The translations under genes and the position numbers were made by a program. This document shows, in pieces, positions 8,204-17,056 of a stretch of DNA of 64,000 nucleotides (the first letter of the stretch is position 1; the number at the start of each line of letters is the position of its first letter). This stretch comes from Agriterribacter humi (GTDB taxonomy: Bacteria; Bacteroidota; Bacteroidia; Chitinophagales; Chitinophagaceae), in assembly GCF_009192765.1 (NCBI RefSeq), contig NZ_VOHQ01000011.1, positions 62,001 to 126,000 of the forward strand, in the 5' to 3' direction. The notes beneath the pieces are model-generated. The model made no database searches and had not been told where the DNA came from. It was given only the letters and a program-made list of their open reading frames with translations.

Positions 8204-10468
8204 ATGAATAAAACAAATTTTGTTTTTATTTTTTTATTGATTGCCACAACTTTCAATTGTAAAAATACAGATAACAACATTCCTGAAAAACCTGTACTAC
8301 AACCGCCCGTTATCCAAAATCCTTCACCAGTAGCACTTTCCCCGGAAGAGAGCATGAAAGCCATGCATCTTCCGGAGGGCTACCGGATTGAGCTGGTAGC
8401 CGGCGAGCCTATGGTTGAAGAACCGGTTGCTGTTGTTTGGGATGGCAATGGAAGAATGTATGTGGCTGAAATGCTTACCTACATGCAGGATATTGAGGCT
8501 ACCAATGAAAATGCGCCCCTTAGCCAGATCATCCGGCTGGAAGATACAAACGCCGATGGCAAAATGGATAAAAGAACAGTGTTTGTTGACAGCCTGGTGT
8601 TACCCCGCATGATGCTTACATTAGATGACAGGCTGATTGTACAGGAAACCTACTCAAACAATTTATACACTTACAGGGATACAACGAACGATGGTATAGC
8701 CGATGAAAAAGTGCGGGTATACCACAACGATACTCCTGATACCCGTAACCTTGAGCACCAGAAAAGCGGGTTGGTATGGAATCTGGATAACTGGATATAT
8801 ACCAGCCGGCAAATCAGGTATAAATGGACTGGTGACCAGTTAAAGATTGACAGTCTTACTGATGTACCCGGCGGGCAATGGGGATTAGGCAACGATGATT
8901 ATGGAAGATTATTCCTTTCTTCGGCCGGTGGTGAAGTGGCGGCATTGGGTTTTCAGCAAATGCCAGCCTATGGCGAGCTTGATTTTGAGAACGATCAGTA
9001 TGAAGGCGATTTTCACTCTCCCTGGCCTATAATAGCCACTCCCGATGTGGAAGGTGGTAGCAAACGCTTGCGTGCCGACAGTACACTAAATCATTTTACG
9101 GCTACATGCGGACAAACTATTTTTCGGGGCGACAGGCTTCCGGCAGGCATGAAAGGCGATCTCTTTATTTGCGAACCTGTGGGCAGGTTGATCCGCCGTG
9201 CAAAAGTGCTGAACAAAAATGGCATACGGGTAGTGAAGAATGCATATGATAAAGCTGAATTTATAGCTTCCACCGACATGAATTTTCGTCCGGTAAATAT
9301 GACAACCGGTCCAGACGGTTGCCTGTATATTGTTGACATGTACAGGGGTATTATACAGGAAGGAAACTGGACAGGCCCCAAATCCTATCTTCGGCCGCAG
9401 ATACAACGTTTTGGTTTGGATAAGAATATTGGCAGGGGAAGAATATACCGGGTTGTTCATGAAGCTATTCCGCCTGATGCGCGAAAACCAAACATGCTGA
9501 ATGCATCGGCGGCACAATTGGTAAAATACCTTTCACATCCCAATGGCTGGTGGCGCGACAATGCACAGAAATTACTCATCGTCCGTAATGAACAATCTGT
9601 TGTTCCGGCATTAAAACAAATGGTGCTGGATGAACCTTCTTTTGGGGATGATCTTATGTTCTGGAAGGATAAGCCTTCGTTACTCGGGCGTATACACGCT
9701 TTATGGACGCTGGAGGGATTACAGGCCGTAGACAGGTCCTTTTTATGGCAGGTGATGAAGGATAAATCACCGGAACTGAGGCGCATGGCTGTATGGATCA
9801 GCGAAGCTTATATTAAAACGAAAGGCCAGGATGTGTATTTGCATTTAACCAAATTGATCAACGATCCTGATACAGATGTGCGCACACAACTGGCACAATC
9901 ATTACGTTACAGTACACCCGAAAAAGCAAAGCCGATGCTTGAGGTGATGATTAAAACAGACAGCAATCGTAAGGGTATGGTGTACCAGGCCGCTCAAATG
10001 ACCATTGGACATCTTACTACAAGCCTGCCTGTAGAGGTACAAACCGATCACCTTAAGCAGGCAGACAGGGCCTTAGTATTAAAGGGTGCGGAAAATTTCA
10101 AATCTCTTTGTTCTTCCTGCCACGGAGCCAATGGCAAAGGACTGCAATTTGGCGGATCAGGAATGATAGCGCCACCATTAGCAGGTTCAAAACGTGTGAA
10201 CGGTGATCCCGGAAAACTGATCCGCATCGTTTTAAGCGGATTAACCGGTCCTGTAGATGGAAAAGATTATCCCAGCATTATGCCGCCCATGTTAAATAGT
10301 GATGATGAATGGCTGGCTGCTGTACTCAGTTATTTACGCACCAATCTCGGCAATTCGGCTTCAGTTATACAGCCCGCAGATATAAAAAAGGTGCGTGATG
10401 TGGTAGGAAGAAGATGGGATCCCTGGACGCTGGAAGAATTGGAAAAAGAAGGAAGCTCAAAAAAGTAG
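8204..10468 (+). CDS. PVC-type heme-binding lipoprotein with beta-propeller and HEAT repeats
   Basis: A 754-residue protein. A lipoprotein signal ends at about Cys19 (TTFNCK). Residues about 50-410 match the membrane-bound dehydrogenase-type propeller (LPEGYRIELVAGEPMVEEPV, then GPDGCLYIVDMYRG). Residues about 430-620 look like HEAT repeats. A single cytochrome c domain near residue 635 carries CSSCH and a probable distal methionine in PSIMPPM. Such proteins are thought to oxidise sugars or related compounds in the periplasm. It follows nagA by 120 bases and may belong to the same sugar regulon, but its substrate is unknown. Confidence 0.8.
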   Translation: MNKTNFVFIFLLIATTFNCKNTDNNIPEKPVLQPPVIQNPSPVALSPEESMKAMHLPEGYRIELVAGEPMVEEPVAVVWDGNGRMYVAEMLTYMQDIEATNENAPLSQIIRLEDTNADGKMDKRTVFVDSLVLPRMMLTLDDRLIVQETYSNNLYTYRDTTNDGIADEKVRVYHNDTPDTRNLEHQKSGLVWNLDNWIYTSRQIRYKWTGDQLKIDSLTDVPGGQWGLGNDDYGRLFLSSAGGEVAALGFQQMPAYGELDFENDQYEGDFHSPWPIIATPDVEGGSKRLRADSTLNHFTATCGQTIFRGDRLPAGMKGDLFICEPVGRLIRRAKVLNKNGIRVVKNAYDKAEFIASTDMNFRPVNMTTGPDGCLYIVDMYRGIIQEGNWTGPKSYLRPQIQRFGLDKNIGRGRIYRVVHEAIPPDARKPNMLNASAAQLVKYLSHPNGWWRDNAQKLLIVRNEQSVVPALKQMVLDEPSFGDDLMFWKDKPSLLGRIHALWTLEGLQAVDRSFLWQVMKDKSPELRRMAVWISEAYIKTKGQDVYLHLTKLINDPDTDVRTQLAQSLRYSTPEKAKPMLEVMIKTDSNRKGMVYQAAQMTIGHLTTSLPVEVQTDHLKQADRALVLKGAENFKSLCSSCHGANGKGLQFGGSGMIAPPLAGSKRVNGDPGKLIRIVLSGLTGPVDGKDYPSIMPPMLNSDDEWLAAVLSYLRTNLGNSASVIQPADIKKVRDVVGRRWDPWTLEELEKEGSSKK

Positions 10469-10562
10469 GCCTGTGCAGGCTGGAATGCTTCTACACTGTT
10501 AACCCATATAACAGGCACATACTTTATATTTGCTGTTTATATAAGAAACATAAAATATAGGG

Positions 10563-11594
10563 ATGAAATTCAGTCATTTTTTTGAGCATGTGCATGTTGA
10601 TGAATTTTCCGCTACACCCAAGTACCTGCAGCTTACCCACTCCATATTGAATGCTATAGAAGCAGGAAAATTAAAAAAAGATGACCTGGTACCTTCTATC
10701 AATGAGCTCAGTTTTGAACTGGAGATATCGAGAGATACTGCCGAAAAGGGATATAAGCATCTTAAAAAAATGGGTGTGTTGGGTTCAGTTCCCGGTAAAG
10801 GATACTATATTGTTAATGATGATATTAAACAAACCCAGCATGTAATGCTGTTGTTTAATAAGTTGAGTGCCCATAAAAAAATTATATACGATGGTTTTGT
10901 GGAAACATTGGGTGAGCATGTTGCTATTGATTTTTACATTTATAATAATGATTTCGCCCTTTTTAAAAAGTTATTGGGGAATGCCAAAGAAGATTATTCG
11001 CATTTTGTGATTATCCCGCATTTTATTGAAGGGGGCGAAAATGCGCATGAAATCATCAATACCATCCCCAGGCATAAGCTGATATTATTGGATAAAAAAA
11101 TCTCTGGCGTAAATGGCGAATATGGCGCGGTATATGAAAATTTTGAGAACGATATTTATAATGCGCTGGAGCAGGCATTGAAGCAGTTGGCCAAATACCA
11201 TACACTAAAAATTATTTTCCCTGAAAAAAGTTATTATCCCAAAGGAATATTAAAAGGGTTCAACCGGTTTTGCCAGGAATACGCCTTTACACATAAAGTG
11301 GTACACGATATTGCAAAAGAGCCCATCAATAGCGGCGAAGTGTACATTAATGTTATGGAAGCCGACCTTGTTATACTCATTGAAAGGCTTATTTCCATGA
11401 AATATAAAATAGGCAAGCACATTGGTGTTATTTCTTATAATGAAACCGTTATGAAAAAAATAATTTTAAACGGAATAACCACCATATCAACAGATTTTCA
11501 TCAAATGGGTGTAAAAGCGGCCGAACTAATATTATCCGGCGCCAAGGAACATATTGAAGTGCCCTTTAAACTTACGCTGAGAGCGTCGTTGTAA
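10563..11594 (+). CDS. GntR-type regulator with LacI-like ligand-binding domain
   Basis: A 343-residue protein. The N-terminal 75 residues form a GntR winged helix (LTHSILNAIEAGKLKKDDLV, PSINELSFELEISRDTAEKG). The remaining 260 residues resemble a periplasmic-binding/LacI sugar-sensing domain (KGFNRFCQEYAF-like segment, ISYNETVMKKIILNGITTIS, HQMGVKAAELIL). This arrangement is common for Bacteroidota sugar regulators such as FucR-like proteins. Its place after the nag genes and the cytochrome suggests it senses an amino sugar or its phosphate. No convincing operator was found. Confidence 0.82.
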   Translation: MKFSHFFEHVHVDEFSATPKYLQLTHSILNAIEAGKLKKDDLVPSINELSFELEISRDTAEKGYKHLKKMGVLGSVPGKGYYIVNDDIKQTQHVMLLFNKLSAHKKIIYDGFVETLGEHVAIDFYIYNNDFALFKKLLGNAKEDYSHFVIIPHFIEGGENAHEIINTIPRHKLILLDKKISGVNGEYGAVYENFENDIYNALEQALKQLAKYHTLKIIFPEKSYYPKGILKGFNRFCQEYAFTHKVVHDIAKEPINSGEVYINVMEADLVILIERLISMKYKIGKHIGVISYNETVMKKIILNGITTISTDFHQMGVKAAELILSGAKEHIEVPFKLTLRASL

Positions 11595-11644
11595 TTCCCG
11601 GAATTATTCATAGGTATGTTTATTGGTTTGATCTGTACATTTCC

Positions 11645-11664
11645 GGCGTTTATCTATAAACGCC
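11645..11664. other. Perfect 8-bp inverted repeat
   Basis: GGCGTTTA, a 4-base loop and TAAACGCC form a perfect hairpin between the GntR-type gene and the LytS-type kinase. No T-tract follows on either strand, so it is a weak terminator candidate and could instead be a protein-binding site in the kinase promoter. Confidence 0.4.
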
Positions 11665-11713
11665 TGCTTACATATGGCTTTCTTTATTTTTGATATATTT
11701 TGAAAGAGGTATC

Positions 11714-12793
11714 ATGAACAAGCGGGCGATTACAATTGTTATACATATTACTTGCTGGGCATTATATCTTTTGCTGCCTGTTATTTTTTCTCCTGGTTTC
11801 AGTACGGGGACCAAAGAATTTGCACATATATTTGGCTATCCGCTCTGGTTTTTAGCCATCAATCTTTTTTTGGTTCCACTCTTTTATTTCAACGCTTATT
11901 TTTTGGTTCCGAAGTTTTTTTTTTATAAAAAACCGCTTCTCTATTTCGGATGCACATTTTTATTGTTGATTTTATTCCTTCTGATCCCGGAACCCGGCAG
12001 GATGATAATAACGGACTTTCGCGATATTCCATCCCCCTTTCAGCACCCGGAACGGCTGGAATTTATGCGCAACCGTCCGAATCGTTCTTTTATTGTGGGT
12101 TTCAGGATGACACCACGCATATTTTCTTTTTGCCTGGTATGGCTGCTGGGAATCCTGATTCAGGCAATTGAGCGGTGGCGGGTGGCTGATAAGCGCTCGA
12201 AAGAAAATGAACTGGAAAAGGTAAATGCGGAACTGTCGTATCTGAAATTGCAGATCAATCCTCATTTCCTGTTTAATACATTGAATAATATTTACTCATT
12301 GGCTTCGGCACAAAGCCCGCAAACGCCGGCCGCTGTAATGAAGTTATCTGAGATCATGCGCTATGTTACGCAGGAGGCCCAGGCAGATACAGTGCCACTA
12401 GAAAATGAGATCCGGTATATCGCTAATTACATAGAACTTCAGAAAATGAGGAGTAATGATAAGCTGGAACTCCGTTTTACGACCTCCGGTAATTTTTCAT
12501 CCTGTTATATTGCGCCCCTGCTGCTGATATCTTTTATTGAAAATGCATTTAAGTATGGTACCAGCAATCATGAAAAAAGCATGATCACTATTGGTATCAG
12601 TGAAAACCAGAATGTGCTTTTTATGCATGTCCGCAACTCAATATTTGAACGCCCGGAAAACCGGAACACTTCCAGTATCGGCATATCGAATACACGAAGA
12701 AGGCTGTCCTTGTTATACCCCGGGAAATATTCACTGGATGCCGGCAAAAAAGATAATATTTTTAATGTTGAGCTCAAAATTGAGTTATTATGA
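11714..12793 (+). CDS. LytS/YehU-type sensor histidine kinase
   Basis: About 359 residues from ATG 11714, which has an AGAGGT ribosome site seven bases upstream; the longer frame from a TTG at 11690 lacks that support. Four hydrophobic segments lie in the first 160 residues. They are followed by a short coiled coil and the His_kinase H-box LKLQINPHFLFNTLNNIYSL. The ATP-binding N-box is NAFKYG. There is no extracellular sensor domain, so the membrane segments probably sense. The stop overlaps the start of the LytTR regulator (ATGA), a typical coupled pair. Confidence 0.9.
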   Translation: MNKRAITIVIHITCWALYLLLPVIFSPGFSTGTKEFAHIFGYPLWFLAINLFLVPLFYFNAYFLVPKFFFYKKPLLYFGCTFLLLILFLLIPEPGRMIITDFRDIPSPFQHPERLEFMRNRPNRSFIVGFRMTPRIFSFCLVWLLGILIQAIERWRVADKRSKENELEKVNAELSYLKLQINPHFLFNTLNNIYSLASAQSPQTPAAVMKLSEIMRYVTQEAQADTVPLENEIRYIANYIELQKMRSNDKLELRFTTSGNFSSCYIAPLLLISFIENAFKYGTSNHEKSMITIGISENQNVLFMHVRNSIFERPENRNTSSIGISNTRRRLSLLYPGKYSLDAGKKDNIFNVELKIELL

Positions 12794-13497
12794 TTAAGTG
12801 TGTAGTAGTAGATGATGAACCATTAGCTATTTCTTTGCTCCATCAATACATCAGGCAATACCAGGGACTTGAAATGCTGGACGGATTTACAGATGCCATT
12901 GAAAGCATTGAATACATCAACAACAATCATATAGATATCCTGTTCCTGGATATACTGATGCCCGATATAACAGGAATAGAGGTACTTAAGAGGCTCAATA
13001 AAAAACCTGCTATAATATTTACCTCCGCCCACCGCGACTTTGCGGTGGATGGTTATGAAATGGGGGTGGCCGATTACCTGTTGAAGCCCTTTAGTTTTAA
13101 CAGGTTCAAAAAGGCCGTAGAAAGAGCTGTAGATTTTATAAGGTTGAAAGAAAAAGACAATGGCGATTTGTTGCCAGGCATATTTATAAAATCGGAATAT
13201 AAACTGGTGAAGATAAATTTCCAGGATATCATTTATGTAGAGAGCATGGATGATTATATTCGTATTCACCTGGAAGATAGCCGGCCTGCTATTACGCTGA
13301 TGCGGCTGAAATCCTTTATTGAAAAGCTGCCGCCTGCAGATTTTCAGCGGGTACACCGCCGTTATATAGTGGCGGTAAAAAAAATTAATTCCCTCGGTAG
13401 CAAAAAGTTGGTGTTAAAAAATGGAACAGAAATACCGGTAGGTAATACTTATCAGCAAATTATACAGGCTTTCCGGAATGGCATTAAGGGTGCTTAA
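12790..13497 (+). CDS. LytTR-family response regulator
   Basis: A 235-residue protein. The receiver domain (residues 1-120) has the acidic pair VVDDEP, the phospho-acceptor aspartate in LFLDILMP and the conserved lysine in LLKPF. The C-terminal half is a LytTR DNA-binding domain (FIKSEYKLVKINFQDIIYVE, then FQRVHRRYIVAV and IPVGNTY). It is translationally coupled to the upstream LytS-type kinase. A LytTR-like direct repeat lies in front of the kelch gene about 2 kb downstream, so the kelch/DUF4270 cluster is a candidate target. Confidence 0.92.
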   Translation: MIKCVVVDDEPLAISLLHQYIRQYQGLEMLDGFTDAIESIEYINNNHIDILFLDILMPDITGIEVLKRLNKKPAIIFTSAHRDFAVDGYEMGVADYLLKPFSFNRFKKAVERAVDFIRLKEKDNGDLLPGIFIKSEYKLVKINFQDIIYVESMDDYIRIHLEDSRPAITLMRLKSFIEKLPPADFQRVHRRYIVAVKKINSLGSKKLVLKNGTEIPVGNTYQQIIQAFRNGIKGA

Positions 13498-13641
13498 ATC
13501 TCAAATCAGAAATTTTATATCCTCCCGTTTCCTGTTCGCCTATTCTTTTAAATGGTTTGCCGATTTTAACAAGTGAAATTGACCATTCGTATAGAAATTT
13601 ATGGCGTTCAATAATTTCTGATCCCCGATAAATATTTTAAT

Positions 13642-14022
13642 ATGCCCGAAGATAGCCTGCTTATCAGCGAAACCAGCACTGCTTTAAATGGTTACATACA
13701 TCATGATTTTGTTTTTGTAAAATCCGAATATAAAATCATTAAAATAAAACTGGAAGACATTCTGTTTTGTGCGGGCATGAAAGACTATACGCAGATATAC
13801 GTTGCCGGTAAAAACCAACCCATATTAACCCTGCAGAATTTAAAAAATTTCCTGGCGCGTTTGCCTGCTAAAGATTTTGTGCGGGTACACCGCTCATTTG
13901 CAGTATCAATATTCCATATAGACTCTATTTCGAGAAATGAAATTGCCATTGGAAAAAAAACCGTTCCGATAGGTAATAGTTACCGTTCCGATTTTTTCAA
14001 CATTGTGGAAAAATACTCCTGA
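13642..14022 (+). CDS. Stand-alone LytTR DNA-binding protein
   Basis: A 126-residue protein made almost entirely of a LytTR domain (FVKSEYKIIKIKLEDILFCAG, then FVRVHRSFAVSIFHIDSI and VPIGNSY). It has no receiver domain. The domain is closely similar to that of the response regulator 145 bases upstream, which suggests a duplication followed by loss of the receiver. It could compete with the full regulator or bind its sites without phosphorylation. It is convergent with the DUF4907 gene, with 7 bases between the two stops. Confidence 0.85.
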   Translation: MPEDSLLISETSTALNGYIHHDFVFVKSEYKIIKIKLEDILFCAGMKDYTQIYVAGKNQPILTLQNLKNFLARLPAKDFVRVHRSFAVSIFHIDSISRNEIAIGKKTVPIGNSYRSDFFNIVEKYS

Positions 14023-14029
14023 ACAGGTA

Positions 14030-14383
14030 TTAAGGAACCGAAGGTGCGGAGCATACACCAAGCGCCATCACTTCTTTACATGACAGCGATGGGCGTTTTC
14101 CTGCAAGTAATTTTTTCATCACGGCATTGCCTGTTTTTAAAGCATCCTGCTCCAGCAGGAACCTCCGCTCTCCTGCCACTGCAGGTATGGTTTCCTGGTG
14201 AATGAATGTTTTGTTATCTACTTTTATTTCATAACCCCATCCTTCCATTGTTCTAAAAGACACGACTTCTACTTTCAGTAAATCGTTTCCGGTGTTGTGC
14301 ATCACGGTATAAATTCCTGTTACTGCCATCAGTGATATGGCGATAACTAATAAAATAAGGTATCTACTGGTCTTCATATTCAT
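14030..14383 (-). CDS. DUF4907 domain protein, exported or membrane-anchored
   Basis: About 117 residues from ATG 14383. An N-terminal hydrophobic segment (YLILLVIAISLMAVTGIYTV) serves as signal or anchor. The remainder matches DUF4907 (WGYEIKVDNKTFIHQETIPA, then ALKTGNAVMKKLLAGKRPSL). The family has no known function. The start lies inside the end of the kelch gene (20-base overlap), so the two are cotranscribed. A much longer frame from 14584 runs over the kelch coding region and is not credible. Confidence 0.78.
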   Translation of the reverse strand: MNMKTSRYLILLVIAISLMAVTGIYTVMHNTGNDLLKVEVVSFRTMEGWGYEIKVDNKTFIHQETIPAVAGERRFLLEQDALKTGNAVMKKLLAGKRPSLSCKEVMALGVCSAPSVP

Positions 14384-15392
14384 TGTATTCCTGGTCAGGG
14401 AAAAACTCACGGATATCTTCGTATTGATAGGTGCTGCTTTTACCCAGCAACACAAACCCCCGGTTGTTGATACTAAACGCAGATGCTCCTGATCTTGCAG
14501 CTCCTTCAAAAGGCGTTTTGCTTTCCCACAGGTCGGTAGCAAAATCATATTCCCAGGTATCTTTATAAATACTTCCATTCTCACCGGAGCAGATATAGGC
14601 TTTGTTGTTCACTACAAAAGCCGCAGCTTTGCTGCGAACGATATTATAATCATCATCATAGCTATCATCGCTCGCATTGCTGATCTTTCGTAACATGCTC
14701 CAGGCCTGCCCTTCAGGCTGTGCCGGATCAAACACGTTAAAATCGTTAACCGTGCCGCCACTATAAGTGCCTGTGCATATATAGGCTTTATCATTATACA
14801 CAAAGGCTACAGCACCCATCCGTTTTTCACCACTCATGCTTACCCTTTGTGTCCATTTTCCTTCTGTACCGTCGTTAGGGTCAAACTCCCATATATCTTT
14901 AAGGTAATTGCCATCAAACCCGGTGGAGATATACCCCTTTCCTGCAATACTGAAAGCAACAGCGTTATATCTTCCCGATCCGCCAAAATCGGCTTTTTGT
15001 GTCCATTCATCAGTAGTTGCATTGTATTCCCAAAAATCTTTAAGCTTATTATATCCGTCATAACCGGTTCCTATGTATCCTTTGTCGCCAATAGAAAAAC
15101 CCGTTGCTGCGTTTCTTGCTGTTCCCGGAAGCTCCGCTTTCTGTTGCCAGAAATTATATTCCGGGTCAAACTGCCATAGATCTTTTAACCGTTTTGTTCC
15201 ATCATACCCGGCAACAATATATCCTTTATTGCCTATGGTAAATGCAACGGCTTCGCTACGGGCCACGCCTTCAAACGAAGACCGGGTAATCCAGTTCCCT
15301 TCTGTGGTATCATCCGAATCTGTGCTTTTGGTACAGGAACTAAAGAGGGCGCTAATGGCTGTAATGCAAATCAATACTATTTTCGCTTTCAT
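14364..15392 (-). CDS. Kelch-repeat beta-propeller lipoprotein
   Basis: About 342 residues from ATG 15392, beginning with a lipoprotein signal that ends at Cys20 (ALFSSCTK). About six kelch-like repeats follow. Each has the pattern GxxRxxAxxFxIxxKGYIxTGYDG ... LKDxWEYDPxxxxWTQKA, which builds a beta-propeller. Kelch lipoproteins of this type are surface or periplasmic binding proteins. It precedes DUF4907 in one operon and is divergent from the DUF4270 gene. A reading frame from 15497 adds residues with no signal peptide and is rejected. Confidence 0.82.
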   Translation of the reverse strand: MKAKIVLICITAISALFSSCTKSTDSDDTTEGNWITRSSFEGVARSEAVAFTIGNKGYIVAGYDGTKRLKDLWQFDPEYNFWQQKAELPGTARNAATGFSIGDKGYIGTGYDGYNKLKDFWEYNATTDEWTQKADFGGSGRYNAVAFSIAGKGYISTGFDGNYLKDIWEFDPNDGTEGKWTQRVSMSGEKRMGAVAFVYNDKAYICTGTYSGGTVNDFNVFDPAQPEGQAWSMLRKISNASDDSYDDDYNIVRSKAAAFVVNNKAYICSGENGSIYKDTWEYDFATDLWESKTPFEGAARSGASAFSINNRGFVLLGKSSTYQYEDIREFFPDQEYNEYEDQ

Positions 15393-15428
15393 TATCAAAA
15401 AATTTGCAGCTAAACTATCCGAAAGCGA

Positions 15429-15456
15429 AACGGTAAAATCGTTAAAATGTAACTGT
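15429..15456 (-). promoter_or_regulatory. Candidate LytTR binding site (direct repeat, 22-bp period)
   Basis: Read on the reverse strand, ACAGTT (15456-15451) and ACCGTT (15434-15429) form a direct repeat with a 22-bp period, upstream of the kelch start. LytTR proteins bind pairs of 9-bp sites resembling [TA][AC][CA]GTTN[AG][TG] with a 21-22 bp period. The GTT cores and preceding bases fit; the last positions of each site do not. Two LytTR proteins are encoded next door, so this is a reasonable but weak candidate. Confidence 0.3.
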
Positions 15457-15715
15457 AATATGTATTTATAGATGAATAGTATTTTTTTCCATACCAATTA
15501 CAGCTTAAGTGGAATGCACATTCCCCGCATTCATTAATTGCCACATTATCTCAGTTTCCATATGTTTTACATTCTGCTAAGCGTTCATCTATAAAAACAA
15601 ACTCCCCGTATATGTATCAGCATCTTCTGTACACACTAACAAATTAGTAACACACAACGCTGATAATATTGCATTCGTAAGCCATTAACATATGTAGCTG
15701 TCTGCAATAAAAAGT

Positions 15716-17044
15716 ATGAGAAAATTAATATGCACTGCCGGTGTTTTAGTTTGTATATATACTGCAGGGTGCAAAAAGGCCTATATACAATTCGGGGAGC
15801 AATTTGTTGATGCCGGCATAACCAATATAGTGGTTGTAGATACCATTACGCCGTTGCTCTCTACCGTATTCAGAGATTCCGTTCCTACTTCTCAATCCGG
15901 AACCATCTTAGCAGGAAGTTACCACGACAATATTTTCGGCAAAATGGCCGCATCCTCTTTTTTTGTACTTGCATCCGCATCCAATGTTCCTGACCTGCAT
16001 GTTTCCGCTGCATACGATTCACTGGTGTTTCAAATGCGGAGTGACAGTTCTTTTTACGGGGATACCACTGTTGCCCAACGGTTCAATGTACATCAGTTAT
16101 CGGGGCTAATTGAATTTGGTGAGGACAAAACCTATTTATACGACAAGAGTAATTTTCCGGTATACGCCACACCGCTCGGCTCCGCCATTGTAAATATCCG
16201 TCCCTCTTTAAAAGATAGTGTGACTATTCGTTTAAATGATACGAAGGGGCTGGAATTGTTTGCGTTGATTCAATCAAAATCGCAGGCTGTGCTTACCAAT
16301 GCTGATTTTGAGCAATATTTTAAAGGGCTGAGGATCAGTCCGGACGATAGTAATGCCAATGCCGCCGTGTATGGCTTTTCCGATAGTGTTACCATGCGCC
16401 TGTATTATCATGAATCCAATCCATACCTTACTCAAAAATATATTGATTTCGTTTTAACGTCTAGAGAAAAGCAATTTAACCAGGTGCTGTATAACAGATA
16501 TGGTACAGCGCTCAATGTAACTATTCCTGAAACAAAAGAAATGGCATCAGCACTTACCGCTGACGCAGCGTATGTACAACCGCTCACCGGTGTATTAATG
16601 AAAATACGTTTCCCTGCTTTACGTTCCTTGCTGGAGCGAAGTGATTACATTAAAATCATGAAAGCGGAATTAATTATTTCACCAGTAAAAGGCAGTTACA
16701 GCAACAATTATATGCTGCCTCCCCAATTGGTAGCATCTTCAACAAATATCAATAATGAGCTGGGCGGTTACCTGTCGGAAACGGGCAGTACCGGATCGCA
16801 GAACCTTCAGTATGGCAACTTAATTACCGACTGGCTATATGGCGAAGATACCCGATATACCTACGATGTAACAGCCTACCTGCAATCAGAAATTGAAAAT
16901 AGCGCGGATAATACCAATGGCCTGATATTCGCACCTCCCTCGCCTGAATACAATACTAAATTGAACAGGCTTGTTGTGAGCAATAATGAGCATAGCATGG
17001 GAGGCGTGAAGTTAAAAGTGTATTATATATCTGTGCAACAATAA
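15716..17044 (+). CDS. DUF4270 domain lipoprotein
   Basis: A 442-residue protein with a lipoprotein signal ending at Cys19 (YTAGCKK). The rest matches DUF4270, a Bacteroidota family of large secreted lipoproteins with mainly beta-strand content and many serine, threonine and asparagine residues. The function is unknown; surface display is likely. It is divergent from the kelch operon, with a 323-base intergenic region between them, and is followed after 12 bases by an outer-membrane protein gene, so the two probably form one transcript. Confidence 0.82.
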   Translation: MRKLICTAGVLVCIYTAGCKKAYIQFGEQFVDAGITNIVVVDTITPLLSTVFRDSVPTSQSGTILAGSYHDNIFGKMAASSFFVLASASNVPDLHVSAAYDSLVFQMRSDSSFYGDTTVAQRFNVHQLSGLIEFGEDKTYLYDKSNFPVYATPLGSAIVNIRPSLKDSVTIRLNDTKGLELFALIQSKSQAVLTNADFEQYFKGLRISPDDSNANAAVYGFSDSVTMRLYYHESNPYLTQKYIDFVLTSREKQFNQVLYNRYGTALNVTIPETKEMASALTADAAYVQPLTGVLMKIRFPALRSLLERSDYIKIMKAELIISPVKGSYSNNYMLPPQLVASSTNINNELGGYLSETGSTGSQNLQYGNLITDWLYGEDTRYTYDVTAYLQSEIENSADNTNGLIFAPPSPEYNTKLNRLVVSNNEHSMGGVKLKVYYISVQQ

Positions 17045-17056
17045 TGCTGAATCAAT

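Noticed and set aside
14384-14584. Extended N-terminus for the DUF4907 protein
   Set aside because: The extension reads over the kelch coding region in another frame and would place the signal helix in the middle of the protein.
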